A stretch of 64,000 bases of DNA from an uncultured Peptococcaceae bacterium (GTDB lineage Bacteria; Bacillota; Peptococcia; Peptococcales; Peptococcaceae), in assembly GCA_902462325.1 (NCBI GenBank), contig CABQBF010000001.1:21793-85792 (forward strand), given 5' to 3'. Under the pieces are notes generated by a model, which worked only from the letters and a program-made list of their open reading frames with translations, did not search any database and was not told the DNA's origin. Positions within the stretch are counted from its first letter, which is position 1. Each line of letters opens with the position of its first letter. Both the position numbers and the translations under genes were made by a program. This document shows positions 16,781-25,435 of the stretch, piece after piece.

Positions 16781-17389
16781 ATGAAAGCATTAGGTTTAAT
16801 TGAGCTCTTAGGATATTGTCCTGCAGTGGTAGCGCTGGATACTGCGTTGAAAACAGCCGATGTATCGTTCCAGCAAATCAGTAAAATTGATAAAGGCATT
16901 GTTTCTTTAACAGTGACTGGCGATGTAGCGGCGGTACAAGCAGCTATGGACGCGGCAAAAGCGGCAGCGGAACAGGTTGGGCAGGTATTATATGTACATG
17001 TCATTCCCCGTCCCCATGAGGAAGTGGATGCCATGTTGAATCCGCCACCGGCAGCACCGCAGGCGCCAACGCCACAGCCGCCGTCTGCTCCTGATGCGCC
17101 TTCCGGCGATGGGGCAGAAGCAGTGGAAGAAGTGGAGGCTGCAGCGCAGGACAGCGCGGAGGAGGATGAGGAAGAGCCCTCGGCTCAGGAAGCGGCAGAG
17201 CCATCAAGTGATGTAAAGGCTTTGCTGGAAACTCTGACTCCGGAAGTGTTGGAGGGTATGACCGTGAAGGAATTACGCACGGTTGCCCGTGAATTGAATA
17301 TCACCAACATGACGCGGAAGGAAATCAGATTTGGCAAAAAAGAAGACTTAGTGTCCTCTATTTGTAAATATTTAGAACAGGAGTGTTGA
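16781..17389 (+). CDS. BMC-H shell protein with a C-terminal SAP/Rho-N-like extension
   Basis: A 202-residue protein. Residues 1-88 are a BMC-H domain (ALGLIELLGYCPAVVALDTALK, then [14 protein letters not shown]). Residues about 90-145 are an Ala/Pro/Glu-rich linker. Residues about 148-200 form a helical domain with TVKELRTVARELNI and a basic KEIRFGKKEDL segment, resembling SAP or Rho N-terminal nucleic-acid-binding folds. Extended BMC-H proteins (PduK and relatives) occur in other loci; the extension may recruit cargo, nucleic acid or cytoskeleton. Preceded by AGGTG RBS and a 190-bp gap with no gene. Confidence 0.85.
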   Translation: MKALGLIELLGYCPAVVALDTALKTADVSFQQISKIDKGIVSLTVTGDVAAVQAAMDAAKAAAEQVGQVLYVHVIPRPHEEVDAMLNPPPAAPQAPTPQPPSAPDAPSGDGAEAVEEVEAAAQDSAEEDEEEPSAQEAAEPSSDVKALLETLTPEVLEGMTVKELRTVARELNITNMTRKEIRFGKKEDLVSSICKYLEQEC

Positions 17390-17392
17390 TTT

Positions 17393-18940
17393 ATGCAACT
17401 TTTTGACAAAGACCTTTTGTCTGTACAGGAAGTGCGCGACTTAGTAAGTGCAGCAAAAGAAGCACAGGCAGAACTGGCTGAAAAATCCCAGGAAGACGTG
17501 GATCGCATTGTGAAATCCATCGCTGACGCCGGTGTGCGCAACGCAGCTCGTCTGGCTGTAATGGCTAACGAAGATACCGGTTTTGGTATCGTAGCTGATA
17601 AAGTAGTGAAAAACGTATTTGGTAGCTACAATGTTTACAACGCTATCAAAGATATGAAAACCATTGGTGTAATTGACAGAAACGATGAAAAGGGTCTGAT
17701 TACCATTGCAGTACCTCTGGGCGTTGTAGCTGGGATTGTTCCATCTACCAACCCAACTTCTACCGTTTTCTTCAAATCAGAAATTGCTATCAAATCCGGG
17801 AACTCGATTGTATTCTCTCCACATCCATCTGCACTGCGCTGCATCCAGGAAGCTGTTAAAGTAATCCGTCAAGCGATTGCAGAAGTTGGCGGCAACGAAA
17901 ATCTGGTTTCCTGCATCAGCATTCCAACCAGACAGGCTACCGAAACTCTGATGAGACATCCAGACACCGCTATGATTTTAGCAACTGGCGGTTCTGCAAT
18001 GGTTCATGCAGCTTATTCCTCCGGGAACCCTGCAATCGGCGTAGGTCCTGGTAATGGTCCAGCCTTCATTGATAAGAGCGCAGACCTGGCTCTGGCTGTA
18101 AAACGGATTATGGACTCCAAAACTTTCGACAACGGTACCATTTGCGCTTCCGAACAGTCCATCATCTGCGAAGAAGATTACAAACCGGCTGTTCAGGCTG
18201 AAATGGAAAAACAGGGCGCTTACTTCCTGAGCGATGAAGAAAGTGCCAAACTGGGCAAATTCATTCTGCGTGCTAACGGCACCATGAACCCACAGATTGT
18301 TGGGAAGAGTGTACAGACCATCGCTGGCTTGGCTGGCTTAGAAGTTCCTGCCGGCGCTCGCGTACTGGTTGCAAAAGAAGATGGCGTTGGCCGTGGTCAT
18401 CCATACTCCAACGAAAAACTGGCTCCAATCTTAGGCTTCTACACAGGCAAAGACTACAAAGATGTTTGCGATAAAGTCTGCATGATTTTGAGCTATGAAG
18501 GGAAAGGTCATACCTTCTCCATGCATACCAACAACCAGGAAATGGTTGAATATTTTGCAAAACGGGTACCAGTATCCCGTATCTGCGTAAACACCCCAAG
18601 TACACTGGGCGGTATCGGCGCAAGCACTGCATTGATGCCATCCTTGACACTGGGCTGCGGCGCAATCGGCGGTTCTGCTACTTCTGAAAACGTAGGTCCA
18701 ATGCAGTTATTAAATCTGCGCTATGTTGCCATCGGCGCTCTGGAAATTGAAGACATTCGCGCTACTCTGCCAGATTGCTCCAGCGGCGTATGCGTTATGA
18801 GAAACAACAATGCTGCTGCTCCTGCAGCCGCTCCAACACTGGGCGCTGCTGCTCCAGCTTCCACTGCCAGCGCATCTTTGAATGATAGCCAGATGGATGA
18901 ACTGGTTCGCAAAATTATTGAACGTTTACAGAATGCGTAA
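17393..18940 (+). CDS. CoA-acylating aldehyde dehydrogenase (EutE/PduP-like) with C-terminal encapsulation peptide
   Basis: A 515-residue enzyme that oxidises an aldehyde to acyl-CoA with NAD+. The catalytic cysteine is Cys251 in [12 protein letters not shown], and the cofactor region includes [13 protein letters not shown] and [10 protein letters not shown]. Residues about 472-495 are an Ala/Pro/Thr linker, then residues about 497-514 ([15 protein letters not shown]) form an amphipathic helix, the usual C-terminal encapsulation peptide of BMC aldehyde dehydrogenases. It starts three bases after the preceding stop. This is the core enzyme defining a metabolosome. Confidence 0.95.
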   Translation: MQLFDKDLLSVQEVRDLVSAAKEAQAELAEKSQEDVDRIVKSIADAGVRNAARLAVMANEDTGFGIVADKVVKNVFGSYNVYNAIKDMKTIGVIDRNDEKGLITIAVPLGVVAGIVPSTNPTSTVFFKSEIAIKSGNSIVFSPHPSALRCIQEAVKVIRQAIAEVGGNENLVSCISIPTRQATETLMRHPDTAMILATGGSAMVHAAYSSGNPAIGVGPGNGPAFIDKSADLALAVKRIMDSKTFDNGTICASEQSIICEEDYKPAVQAEMEKQGAYFLSDEESAKLGKFILRANGTMNPQIVGKSVQTIAGLAGLEVPAGARVLVAKEDGVGRGHPYSNEKLAPILGFYTGKDYKDVCDKVCMILSYEGKGHTFSMHTNNQEMVEYFAKRVPVSRICVNTPSTLGGIGASTALMPSLTLGCGAIGGSATSENVGPMQLLNLRYVAIGALEIEDIRATLPDCSSGVCVMRNNNAAAPAAAPTLGAAAPASTASASLNDSQMDELVRKIIERLQNA

Positions 18941-19016
18941 GCATAAATGAAAAATGTTTAAAATCTTAAAACAATAAAAATCATAAGATTGTATTTTTTA
19001 AGGAGGAATTTGTGTT

Positions 19017-19298
19017 ATGGCTGCAACGCAAGCTTTAGGTATGATTGAAACAAAAGGTGTAGTAGCTGCTATTGAAGCTGCTGACGCTATGGTAAAAGCC
19101 GCTAATGTTACTCTGATTGGGAAAGAACACATCGGCGCTGGTCTGGTAGATGTAATGGTGCGCGGCGATGTAGGCGCTGTAAAAGCTGCTGTAGACGCAG
19201 GTGCTGCCGCTGCTGAACGTGTTGGGGAATTGATGTTTGTGCATGTAATCCCAAGACCACATGACGAAGTAGAAGAAATTCTGCCAACTCTGGGCTAA
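19017..19298 (+). CDS. BMC-H hexameric shell protein, copy 1
   Basis: A canonical 93-residue BMC-domain protein of the EutM/PduA type, with [21 protein letters not shown], the pore-region strand, and [16 protein letters not shown] at the C-terminus. Such hexamers tile the shell facets and form metabolite pores. It is followed by two further paralogues. Its pore loop ([16 protein letters not shown]) differs from that of copies 2 and 3 ([15 protein letters not shown]). Confidence 0.95.
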   Translation: MAATQALGMIETKGVVAAIEAADAMVKAANVTLIGKEHIGAGLVDVMVRGDVGAVKAAVDAGAAAAERVGELMFVHVIPRPHDEVEEILPTLG

Positions 19299-19355
19299 GT
19301 ATCGTTATCTCATATAATTGCTGAAAGAACAGCGTAGAAAAAGGAGTGTATAGCA

Positions 19356-19637
19356 ATGGCTACAATGCAAGCATTAGGCATGGTTGAAACAAAAGGTCTG
19401 GTACCTTCTATCGAAGCTGCGGATGCTATGGTAAAAGCCGCTAATGTTACCCTGATTGGGAAAGTACAGGTAGGCGGCGGCTTAATCTGCGTTATGGTAC
19501 GCGGTGATGTAGGCGCAGTAAAATCTTCTGTAGACGCAGGCGCTGCTGCTGCAGAAAGAATTGGCGGTCTGTTGGCTGTTCATGTAATTCCAAGACCACA
19601 TGAAGAAGTAGAAGCAATTCTGCCTAAATTAAAATAA
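19356..19637 (+). CDS. BMC-H hexameric shell protein, copy 2
   Basis: A 93-residue EutM/PduA-type shell protein. Its protein sequence is identical to copy 3, while the DNA differs at about 22 sense codons, all synonymous, and in the stop codon. The strand near the pore reads [15 protein letters not shown]. The RBS region GGAGTGTATAGC resembles that of copy 3. See the finding on synonymous divergence. Confidence 0.95.
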   Translation: MATMQALGMVETKGLVPSIEAADAMVKAANVTLIGKVQVGGGLICVMVRGDVGAVKSSVDAGAAAAERIGGLLAVHVIPRPHEEVEAILPKLK

Positions 19638-19714
19638 GTTTGACAGAATTTTTCCCGGTACCGGCGCTTTCTAGTGTGCGCCGGAAGCCGGAAGTTGAAG
19701 GAGTGTATAGATAA

Positions 19715-19996
19715 ATGGCTACAATGCAAGCTTTAGGCATGGTTGAAACAAAAGGTTTGGTACCTTCTATCGAAGCTGCAGATGCTATGGTAAAGGCTGC
19801 AAACGTTACCCTGATTGGTAAAGTACAGGTAGGCGGCGGCTTGATTTGTGTAATGGTACGCGGTGATGTAGGCGCAGTAAAATCTTCCGTAGATGCTGGT
19901 GCTGCTGCCGCTGAACGGATTGGCGGTCTGCTGGCTGTTCATGTAATCCCAAGACCACACGAAGAAGTAGAAGCAATTCTGCCTAAATTAAAATAG
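19715..19996 (+). CDS. BMC-H hexameric shell protein, copy 3
   Basis: A 93-residue shell protein with exactly the same amino-acid sequence as copy 2, encoded by clearly diverged DNA. Tandem BMC-H genes raise the dose of the main facet protein. The gap before it holds a GC-rich stretch (ACCGGCGCTT, then GCGCCGGAAGCCGG) that may form a hairpin. Confidence 0.95.
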   Translation: MATMQALGMVETKGLVPSIEAADAMVKAANVTLIGKVQVGGGLICVMVRGDVGAVKSSVDAGAAAAERIGGLLAVHVIPRPHEEVEAILPKLK

Positions 19997-20037
19997 GATT
20001 ACAGTTTTAATTCTGACCCAATAAGGGGGTGTAGCGT

Positions 20038-20826
20038 TTGAAGGTACTTACAGAAGCAAAGGTGAGAGCGGAGGTGCCGCGCAGTGCGCAGCCCGAGGTT
20101 TACTATGTGGAGCCGGGGTATATCCTCTCGCCGGCAGCTCGTGAATATCTGATGGGACGTCAAATCAAAATTTCTAACGGACCAAAGCCCGGTGAAGAGC
20201 CGGAAGCCGTCATCGCTGCAGATGAGGTTCCCCCTATGCCTGCTGCAGCGCCTCAGACGAAGGCTGACTGTGCCAAATATGTGGATTACACCACAGGCGC
20301 CTGCTATTTTGAAAAACCGGTGCATATGACTGTTTTATACGGCGATGTGCTGGTGGCCAAGGATCATCCGCAGATTTTATTCCGCGGTAAGGTGGAGAGC
20401 CTGCAAGCGCAGATTATTCTCTATCAGGCCATGATTGCAGAGCAAAACGGCAGCCAGAAGCTGATTGATGATTTAAATAATATTTTAACGATTTTACGAA
20501 ATATCCTGCGGAGTCATGTATTAAATCAGCCGCTGGAAGTGGAAAGCATTATCGGGCTGAGCCCTGTGGAATTAGAAGAACGGGTCAAAGAGCCAATGCG
20601 GTACTTCCGGCTTGAGCAGGCCGGTATCCCCGATTATACCCGGGGAATCCAATATGCCCGGCTGAATCAACTGTATACACAGACGCGGGAAGTAGAAGTG
20701 GCAGCCATTACAGCGCTCCACGAAGGAAACCAATATACCAGAAGCGATATTCTGGAAACCTTAAACTGGTTGTCCAGCGCGTTTCGGGTAATGATGTTTA
20801 TGCAGTTGGCAGGTGAATATAAATGA
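20038..20826 (+). CDS. eutT: EutT-like cobalamin adenosyltransferase
   Basis: A 262-residue EutT homologue: N-terminal LTEAKVRAEVP and LSPAAREYLMGRQIKI match the EutT start, and the C-terminal half (RETEVA-type helix seen as REVEVAAITAL, then SDILETLNWLSSAFRVMMFMQL) matches the adenosyltransferase helices. EutT converts cobalamin to adenosylcobalamin. The metal-binding HX11CCxxC motif of enteric EutT is absent; only isolated cysteines (ADCAKY, GACYF) remain. TTG 20038 is the start, after AAGGGGGTG. No B12-dependent enzyme lies in the window. Confidence 0.85.
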   Translation: MKVLTEAKVRAEVPRSAQPEVYYVEPGYILSPAAREYLMGRQIKISNGPKPGEEPEAVIAADEVPPMPAAAPQTKADCAKYVDYTTGACYFEKPVHMTVLYGDVLVAKDHPQILFRGKVESLQAQIILYQAMIAEQNGSQKLIDDLNNILTILRNILRSHVLNQPLEVESIIGLSPVELEERVKEPMRYFRLEQAGIPDYTRGIQYARLNQLYTQTREVEVAAITALHEGNQYTRSDILETLNWLSSAFRVMMFMQLAGEYK

Positions 20827-21449
20827 GCGAAACAAGCATGATTGATCAGGTCGTCAATGCGGTTGTAGATACAATCAACAGAGAATATGTGCAGGTTGAA
20901 GTTTCTGCACGGCACGTACATTTGAGTCAGGCTGATTTGGAAGTATTATTTGGGCCAGGCGCAACATTAACACCAAAACGTGAATTGTCGCAGCCGGGTC
21001 AGTTTCTTTCTGAACAGCGCGTAACACTGGTGGGGCCAAAGGGCAGAAAAGAAAATGTTTCTGTTTTAGGGCCTGTGCGGAAAGCCACCCAGGTTGAATT
21101 ATCCAAGAGTGATGCCAGAGGTTTAGGGGTGAAGGCTCCATTGCGGGAATCGGGCGATGTAGCTGGCTCCGGTTCTATCACATTGGAAGGGCCGAAAGGC
21201 AGCGTAACAATTCCGGAAGGCGTCATTGTGGCTCACTGCCACATTCATATGACAACTGCCGATGCCCGCAGAATGGGCTTGACCGATAATCAGCACGTCA
21301 GTGTAGAAATCGGCGGCGAACGTCCGCTGGTGTTCAAAGATGTGATTGTTCGTGTCAGCGATAAATTCCGCTGCCGAATGCACATTGACACCGATGAAGG
21401 CAATGCAACCAGCTTAGGAAAACTGACCTTAGGCAGAATTATTAAATAA
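20823..21449 (+). CDS. pduL: PduL-type phosphotransacylase with N-terminal encapsulation helix
   Basis: A 208-residue PduL enzyme that converts acyl-CoA to acyl-phosphate and recycles CoA inside the compartment. Metal-ligand motifs are visible: ARHVHLS (His31, His33), HCHIHMT (His138/140/142) and His187 in RMHIDTDEGNA. Residues 1-20 (SMIDQVVNAVVDTINRE) form an amphipathic helix before the first strand, as in known N-terminal encapsulation peptides. It overlaps eutT by four bases (ATGA), so translation is coupled. Confidence 0.95.
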   Translation: MSETSMIDQVVNAVVDTINREYVQVEVSARHVHLSQADLEVLFGPGATLTPKRELSQPGQFLSEQRVTLVGPKGRKENVSVLGPVRKATQVELSKSDARGLGVKAPLRESGDVAGSGSITLEGPKGSVTIPEGVIVAHCHIHMTTADARRMGLTDNQHVSVEIGGERPLVFKDVIVRVSDKFRCRMHIDTDEGNATSLGKLTLGRIIK

Positions 21450-21474
21450 AATTCCAGCGAAGGAGTTTTTCAGC

Positions 21475-22308
21475 ATGATGGATTTACAACGGGTAAATGC
21501 CTATATGGAACGGGTGGAGCAGTCGGAGAAGCAAACCTTCAAGCCGGTCGGCGAGAAGCTGAAGGTCGGTTTGGATTTGGGGACGGCTTACATTGTTCTG
21601 GTTGTATTGGATGAAGAAGATAACCCCATCGCTTGCGAAAAGCAGGCGGCCAGTGTTTTGAAAGATGGCGTTGTGGTAGATTATGTGGGTGCTCTGCAAA
21701 TTGTGAGAGCCTTGAAAGAAAAGCTGGAAGAACGGCTAGGCACCCAATTACAGTATTGTGCCATTGCCATGCCGGCTGGCACAGAAGACAGCATCAAAAC
21801 CCATCAATATATTGCAGAAGGCGCAGGCTTTGAAGTAACCAATATTTTGGATGAGCCATCGGCAGCCAATGCTATCTATCAGATTGAAGACGGTGTTGTG
21901 GTTGATATCGGCGGCGGTACGACGGGGCTGGCGATTTTAAAAAACGGCATAGTCACCCAGATTGAAGATGAGCCTACCGGCGGTACCCATGTATCGCTGG
22001 TGCTGGCGGGAAATTATAAAATTCCCTTCGACGAGGCAGAACAGATTAAGCAGGACTATAAGCGCCACAAAGAAATCTTTCCTGTGGTGAAACCTGTACT
22101 GGAAAAAATGGCTACCATCGTCAATCGCTACGTGAAAAAAGGTGATGTGGATACCATCTATCTTTGCGGTGGTACCTGCTGCTTGACCGGCATTGAGACC
22201 GTTTTTGAAAAAATAACCGGCATTCATACCGTAAAACCGGCCAATCCGTTTTTGGTAACACCGGCTGGCATTGCGATGAATTGCAAGCTGGATGGGACAG
22301 TTGTATAA
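21475..22308 (+). CDS. eutJ: EutJ-like Hsp70/actin-fold protein
   Basis: A 277-residue ATPase-fold protein of the EutJ family, similar to the nucleotide-binding half of Hsp70. GLDLGTAYIVLVVLDEE and VVDIGGGTTGLAIL are the two phosphate-binding loops, and YLCGGTCCLTGIE is the adenosine motif. EutJ is thought to be a chaperone for BMC assembly or enzyme reactivation, but no activity is proven. RBS AAGGAG precedes the ATG. Confidence 0.92.
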   Translation: MMDLQRVNAYMERVEQSEKQTFKPVGEKLKVGLDLGTAYIVLVVLDEEDNPIACEKQAASVLKDGVVVDYVGALQIVRALKEKLEERLGTQLQYCAIAMPAGTEDSIKTHQYIAEGAGFEVTNILDEPSAANAIYQIEDGVVVDIGGGTTGLAILKNGIVTQIEDEPTGGTHVSLVLAGNYKIPFDEAEQIKQDYKRHKEIFPVVKPVLEKMATIVNRYVKKGDVDTIYLCGGTCCLTGIETVFEKITGIHTVKPANPFLVTPAGIAMNCKLDGTVV

Positions 22309-23137
22309 AAGGTTGTTTAATAAGAAAGAAGGGGATTCCTTGGACTTCGATGCGTTGGTAGACGAACTTGCAAATCGTGTGCGTGCAGCGCTGGCCGTGC
22401 AGGAAGCTGCAGAACAGCTGGTTTCGGCTTGCAGCACCACCGGCTTCTGCACTGCAGATGCACCAGAGTCGCAGAAACCAATCTTGATTGGTCTGACTCA
22501 GGATAGTCCACTGCCACCTTGCCGCTTTACTCTGCTGGAAAGTGCCAGAGTAAAAGAGAAATACCGCATTCAATGTGCGCAGAAATGCAACTATGATGTG
22601 GATATTGCCAGCTGCGAAGCCGTGGTACTCCATGATTTGACCAATGAATCGCTGGCCAAAATTGCCAGCGGCATCTGTGACACCCCTTACACCAAGCTAG
22701 TGTCGCAGGCATTGTTAATGGGAAAGACAGTTTATCTGCTGCAGGATCAGATTGAATTATACAACTACCGGCAGACTGCCGCTAAGGTGTATTATAAGAT
22801 GTTCCGCGGCCAGCTCGGTATGCTGGAACAGTCCGGTCTGGTGATTTGCTGCCCGGATAAAATTGAAGAGATTCTTGTGCAGGCCGCTGGCGGTGGTGCA
22901 GCTACTTGCCAAACCACCTGCGTAAAGGATGCAGATAAAAAAGAAGCAGAACAGGCGACAGAACCTAAGGCTGCTGACAAAACCGTGAAGCTGGAAAATC
23001 ATTTAATCAGCGAACGGAGCGTTGCCGAAGCTTGCCAGTCTGGAGCAAGCCGGATTGTTGTCGGTGCAAAAGCCATTGTAACTGATTTAGCCAAGGAATA
23101 TGCGCAGAACCGGAATGTAGAGCTGGTTCGGGAATAA
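22292..23137 (+). CDS. BMC-operon protein of unknown function, possible flavoprotein-like fold
   Basis: A 281-residue protein overlapping eutJ by 17 bp. Residues about 70-200 show a Rossmann-like pattern with YTKLVSQALLMGKTVYLLQDQIE and LEQSGLVICCPDKIEEIL, reminiscent of flavoprotein-type proteins in other BMC operons. Residues about 200-228 are a Cys/Ala/Lys linker. The C-terminal part (LISERSVAEACQSG, then AIVTDLAKEYAQNRNVEL) resembles a short motif of several EutQ- and BMC-associated proteins. No catalytic residues can be assigned. It is likely a BMC accessory or redox protein. Confidence 0.6.
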   Translation: MGQLYKRLFNKKEGDSLDFDALVDELANRVRAALAVQEAAEQLVSACSTTGFCTADAPESQKPILIGLTQDSPLPPCRFTLLESARVKEKYRIQCAQKCNYDVDIASCEAVVLHDLTNESLAKIASGICDTPYTKLVSQALLMGKTVYLLQDQIELYNYRQTAAKVYYKMFRGQLGMLEQSGLVICCPDKIEEILVQAAGGGAATCQTTCVKDADKKEAEQATEPKAADKTVKLENHLISERSVAEACQSGASRIVVGAKAIVTDLAKEYAQNRNVELVRE

Positions 23138-23162
23138 TGGCGTCATAAGAGGAGGAGTTTCA

Positions 23163-23447
23163 GTGCAGATTGCAAAAGTAATCGGCAATATCTGGGCAAC
23201 CAGAAAGGAATCAACACTGACCGGTATGAAGCTGCTGATTGTACAGCCTATCAACATTTTAGATGGCGATAAGCCGTGCAGCGAGCCCATTGTGGCAGCC
23301 GATATGATTGGCGCCGGCATGGGCGAGACGGTTATTATTGTAACCGGCAGCACCGCCCGGGTGGCTACAGGCTCGGCAGAAGCGTCGGTAGACGCCACTG
23401 TCATCGGCATTGTAGACGACAAAGAGTTTGATGCCAATTTAATTTAA
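23163..23447 (+). CDS. eutN: BMC-P pentameric vertex protein (EutN/CcmL/PduN family)
   Basis: A 94-residue shell vertex protein. MQIAKVIGNIWATRKE is the canonical start and GAGMGETVIIVTGSTAR the conserved core, with VDATVIGIVDD at the end. Pentamers cap the corners of the icosahedral shell. The GTG at 23163 follows AGGAGGAG. Only one pentamer gene is present, which is sufficient for a closed shell. Confidence 0.96.
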   Translation: MQIAKVIGNIWATRKESTLTGMKLLIVQPINILDGDKPCSEPIVAADMIGAGMGETVIIVTGSTARVATGSAEASVDATVIGIVDDKEFDANLI

Positions 23448-23491
23448 ATAGTAGGAAAGTCCCATAGATTTTCTTTAGAAAAGTGTGGTGT

Positions 23492-24847
23492 ATGACCTTG
23501 AGTTTTATTGATACAGTAAAAGATGCAGGTATCGTAGGGGCCGGCGGCGCCGGTTTTCCAACGCACGTGAAGCTGAATGCGAAAGCCGAATACTTTATCG
23601 TAAACGCAGCGGAATGTGAACCACTGATTGAAACAGATAAATATCTGTGCCGTACCTTTGCTGATCAGATCGTAGAAGCAGTGCTGGCTACCGCCGCTCA
23701 TATCGGCGCAAGCCGCAAAGTCATCGCACTCAAAGGCAAATACAAAGAAGAAATCGCTTCTTTGCAGGCTGCTATTGACCGTGCGCATGCCGACATCGAA
23801 ATTTTTCAGATGCCAACCTTCTACCCTGCCGGCGATGAACAGACCATGGTACAGATGGTTACTGGCAGAAGCGTACCAGAACGCGGTCTTCCGCTAGACG
23901 TAGGCGCTGTGGTAGACAACGTTGGTACCATGCTCAATCTGTATGAAGCGCTGCATGGCGCACCTGTTACAGAAAAATATCTGTCTGTAGTAGGGGAAGT
24001 AAAAGAACCGATTATGCTGAAAGTGCCAATTGGTACTCCAGTAACCGAATGTATCGCGGCTGCACAGCCGACCATCAGCGACTATGCCATCATTTTAGGC
24101 GGCCCGATGATGGGTAAAATCCCTGCCGATGACCAAGCCATCCAGGCAGCAGTTGTTACAAAAACCACCGGTAATATTATCGTATTGCCAAAAGACCATT
24201 ATCTGTTCCAGCGGGCCAGTCTGCCGCTGGCAACCATTAAACGGCAGGCTCGCGCAGCCTGCATCCAGTGTAAAATGTGTACCGATTTGTGCCCTCGCTA
24301 CATGATTGGGCATCAAATCCGTCCAAACCTGGTAATGCGCAATATCTGGAGAGAAGACCAGATTACCGATAACGATGAGTACCTGGCAAATTTTGGCGAT
24401 GCCATGAACTGCTGCGACTGCGGCATTTGTGAAATGTTCGCTTGCCCGATGGGGCTGTCGCCACGGAAAGTCAACAGCTATGTGAAAGGTCAGTTGCGTG
24501 CCAAAGGCATTCAGGTTCCTCGCAATATGGAACCAGTTGCTCGGGACGCTATTGACAACCGTCGCGTTCCAACTCACCGGCTCATTGCCCGTCTGGACTT
24601 GGCTGAGTTTGACGGTCTGCACGCCCATACCTGCATAGAATTGAAACCGGAAACGGTATATATTCCATTTAGTCAGCATATTGGCAAACCGGCTGTTGCC
24701 GCTAAAAAAGTGGGCGACCGCGTTGTAAAAGGCGAAGTGCTGGCTGCTGCGGCAGAAGGATTATCCACCAATATTCACGCCAGCATGGACGGCGTAATTG
24801 TTGCCATTGATGAAAAAGGCGCTCGTATAAGCGGAAAGGAGGTATAA
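23492..24847 (+). CDS. pduS: PduS-like RnfC-domain flavo-iron-sulfur protein
   Basis: A 451-residue electron carrier. AGGAGFPTHVKL is the Nqo1/RnfC-type flavin and NADH site near the N-terminus. Two ferredoxin-like clusters are seen at about residues 257-267 (CIQCKMCTDLC) and 307-318 (CCDCGICEMFAC). In Pdu systems PduS is a cobalamin reductase; more generally it can pass electrons from NADH. ATG 23492 is chosen over GTG 23483. It precedes the Fe-S shell trimer, suggesting direct transfer across the shell. Confidence 0.93.
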   Translation: MTLSFIDTVKDAGIVGAGGAGFPTHVKLNAKAEYFIVNAAECEPLIETDKYLCRTFADQIVEAVLATAAHIGASRKVIALKGKYKEEIASLQAAIDRAHADIEIFQMPTFYPAGDEQTMVQMVTGRSVPERGLPLDVGAVVDNVGTMLNLYEALHGAPVTEKYLSVVGEVKEPIMLKVPIGTPVTECIAAAQPTISDYAIILGGPMMGKIPADDQAIQAAVVTKTTGNIIVLPKDHYLFQRASLPLATIKRQARAACIQCKMCTDLCPRYMIGHQIRPNLVMRNIWREDQITDNDEYLANFGDAMNCCDCGICEMFACPMGLSPRKVNSYVKGQLRAKGIQVPRNMEPVARDAIDNRRVPTHRLIARLDLAEFDGLHAHTCIELKPETVYIPFSQHIGKPAVAAKKVGDRVVKGEVLAAAAEGLSTNIHASMDGVIVAIDEKGARISGKEV

Positions 24848-24851
24848 TGCT

Positions 24852-25391
24852 ATGGGAAATGCATTAGGCATGATTGAATTGTCCAGTATTGCCCGAGGCA
24901 TCGAAACCTGCGATTACATGGTGAAAGCTGCTCAGGTAGATCTGGTACGCGCTTCCACAGTTTGTCCAGGTAAATACATCATCATTATCGGCGGTGATAC
25001 TGCTGATGTAAGAGCCTCCATGACAGAAGGATCTAAAATTGGGGGGCCCTATGTAGTGGATACATTGTTAATCCCCAATATTAACGAACAGGTAATTCCA
25101 GCCATCTCCATGACCAATCAGGTGACCGACCGTGACGCCATTGGGATTTTGGAATTCTACTCCATCGCCTCTGCTATCACGGCTGCCGATGTGGCTGCCA
25201 AAGCTGCCGATGTTACCTTAATTGAAGTGAGAATTGGGTATGCCATCGGCGGAAAAGGCTTTGTAACCTTAACCGGCGATGTAGGAGCGGTTCGCGCTGC
25301 AGTTGCTGCGGCTAAAGAAAACGCTGAATTACTGGTGAATACAAGTATCGTACCAAGACCAGCAAATCAGTTGTTTGACGCATTGTTATAA
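24852..25391 (+). CDS. pduT: PduT-like BMC-T trimeric shell protein
   Basis: A 179-residue tandem-BMC protein forming a pseudohexameric trimer. The two BMC repeats are at about 3-88 (ALGMIELSSIARGIETCDYM) and 98-175 (AIGILEFYSIASAITAADVAA). Cys38 in TVCPGKYIII is at the same position as the PduT cysteine that binds a [4Fe-4S] cluster in the central pore. The adjacent pduS gene supports an electron conduit role. Confidence 0.93.
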   Translation: MGNALGMIELSSIARGIETCDYMVKAAQVDLVRASTVCPGKYIIIIGGDTADVRASMTEGSKIGGPYVVDTLLIPNINEQVIPAISMTNQVTDRDAIGILEFYSIASAITAADVAAKAADVTLIEVRIGYAIGGKGFVTLTGDVGAVRAAVAAAKENAELLVNTSIVPRPANQLFDALL

Positions 25392-25435
25392 TCCAAGAAG
25401 ATACAGTTAAAATCTTGTCTAAGGAGAGAGATAGA

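Noticed and set aside
20038..20826. EutT-like gene as proof that the locus degrades ethanolamine or propanediol
   Set aside because: EutBC, PduCDE and corrinoid reactivases are all absent, so the substrate cannot be inferred from eutT alone.
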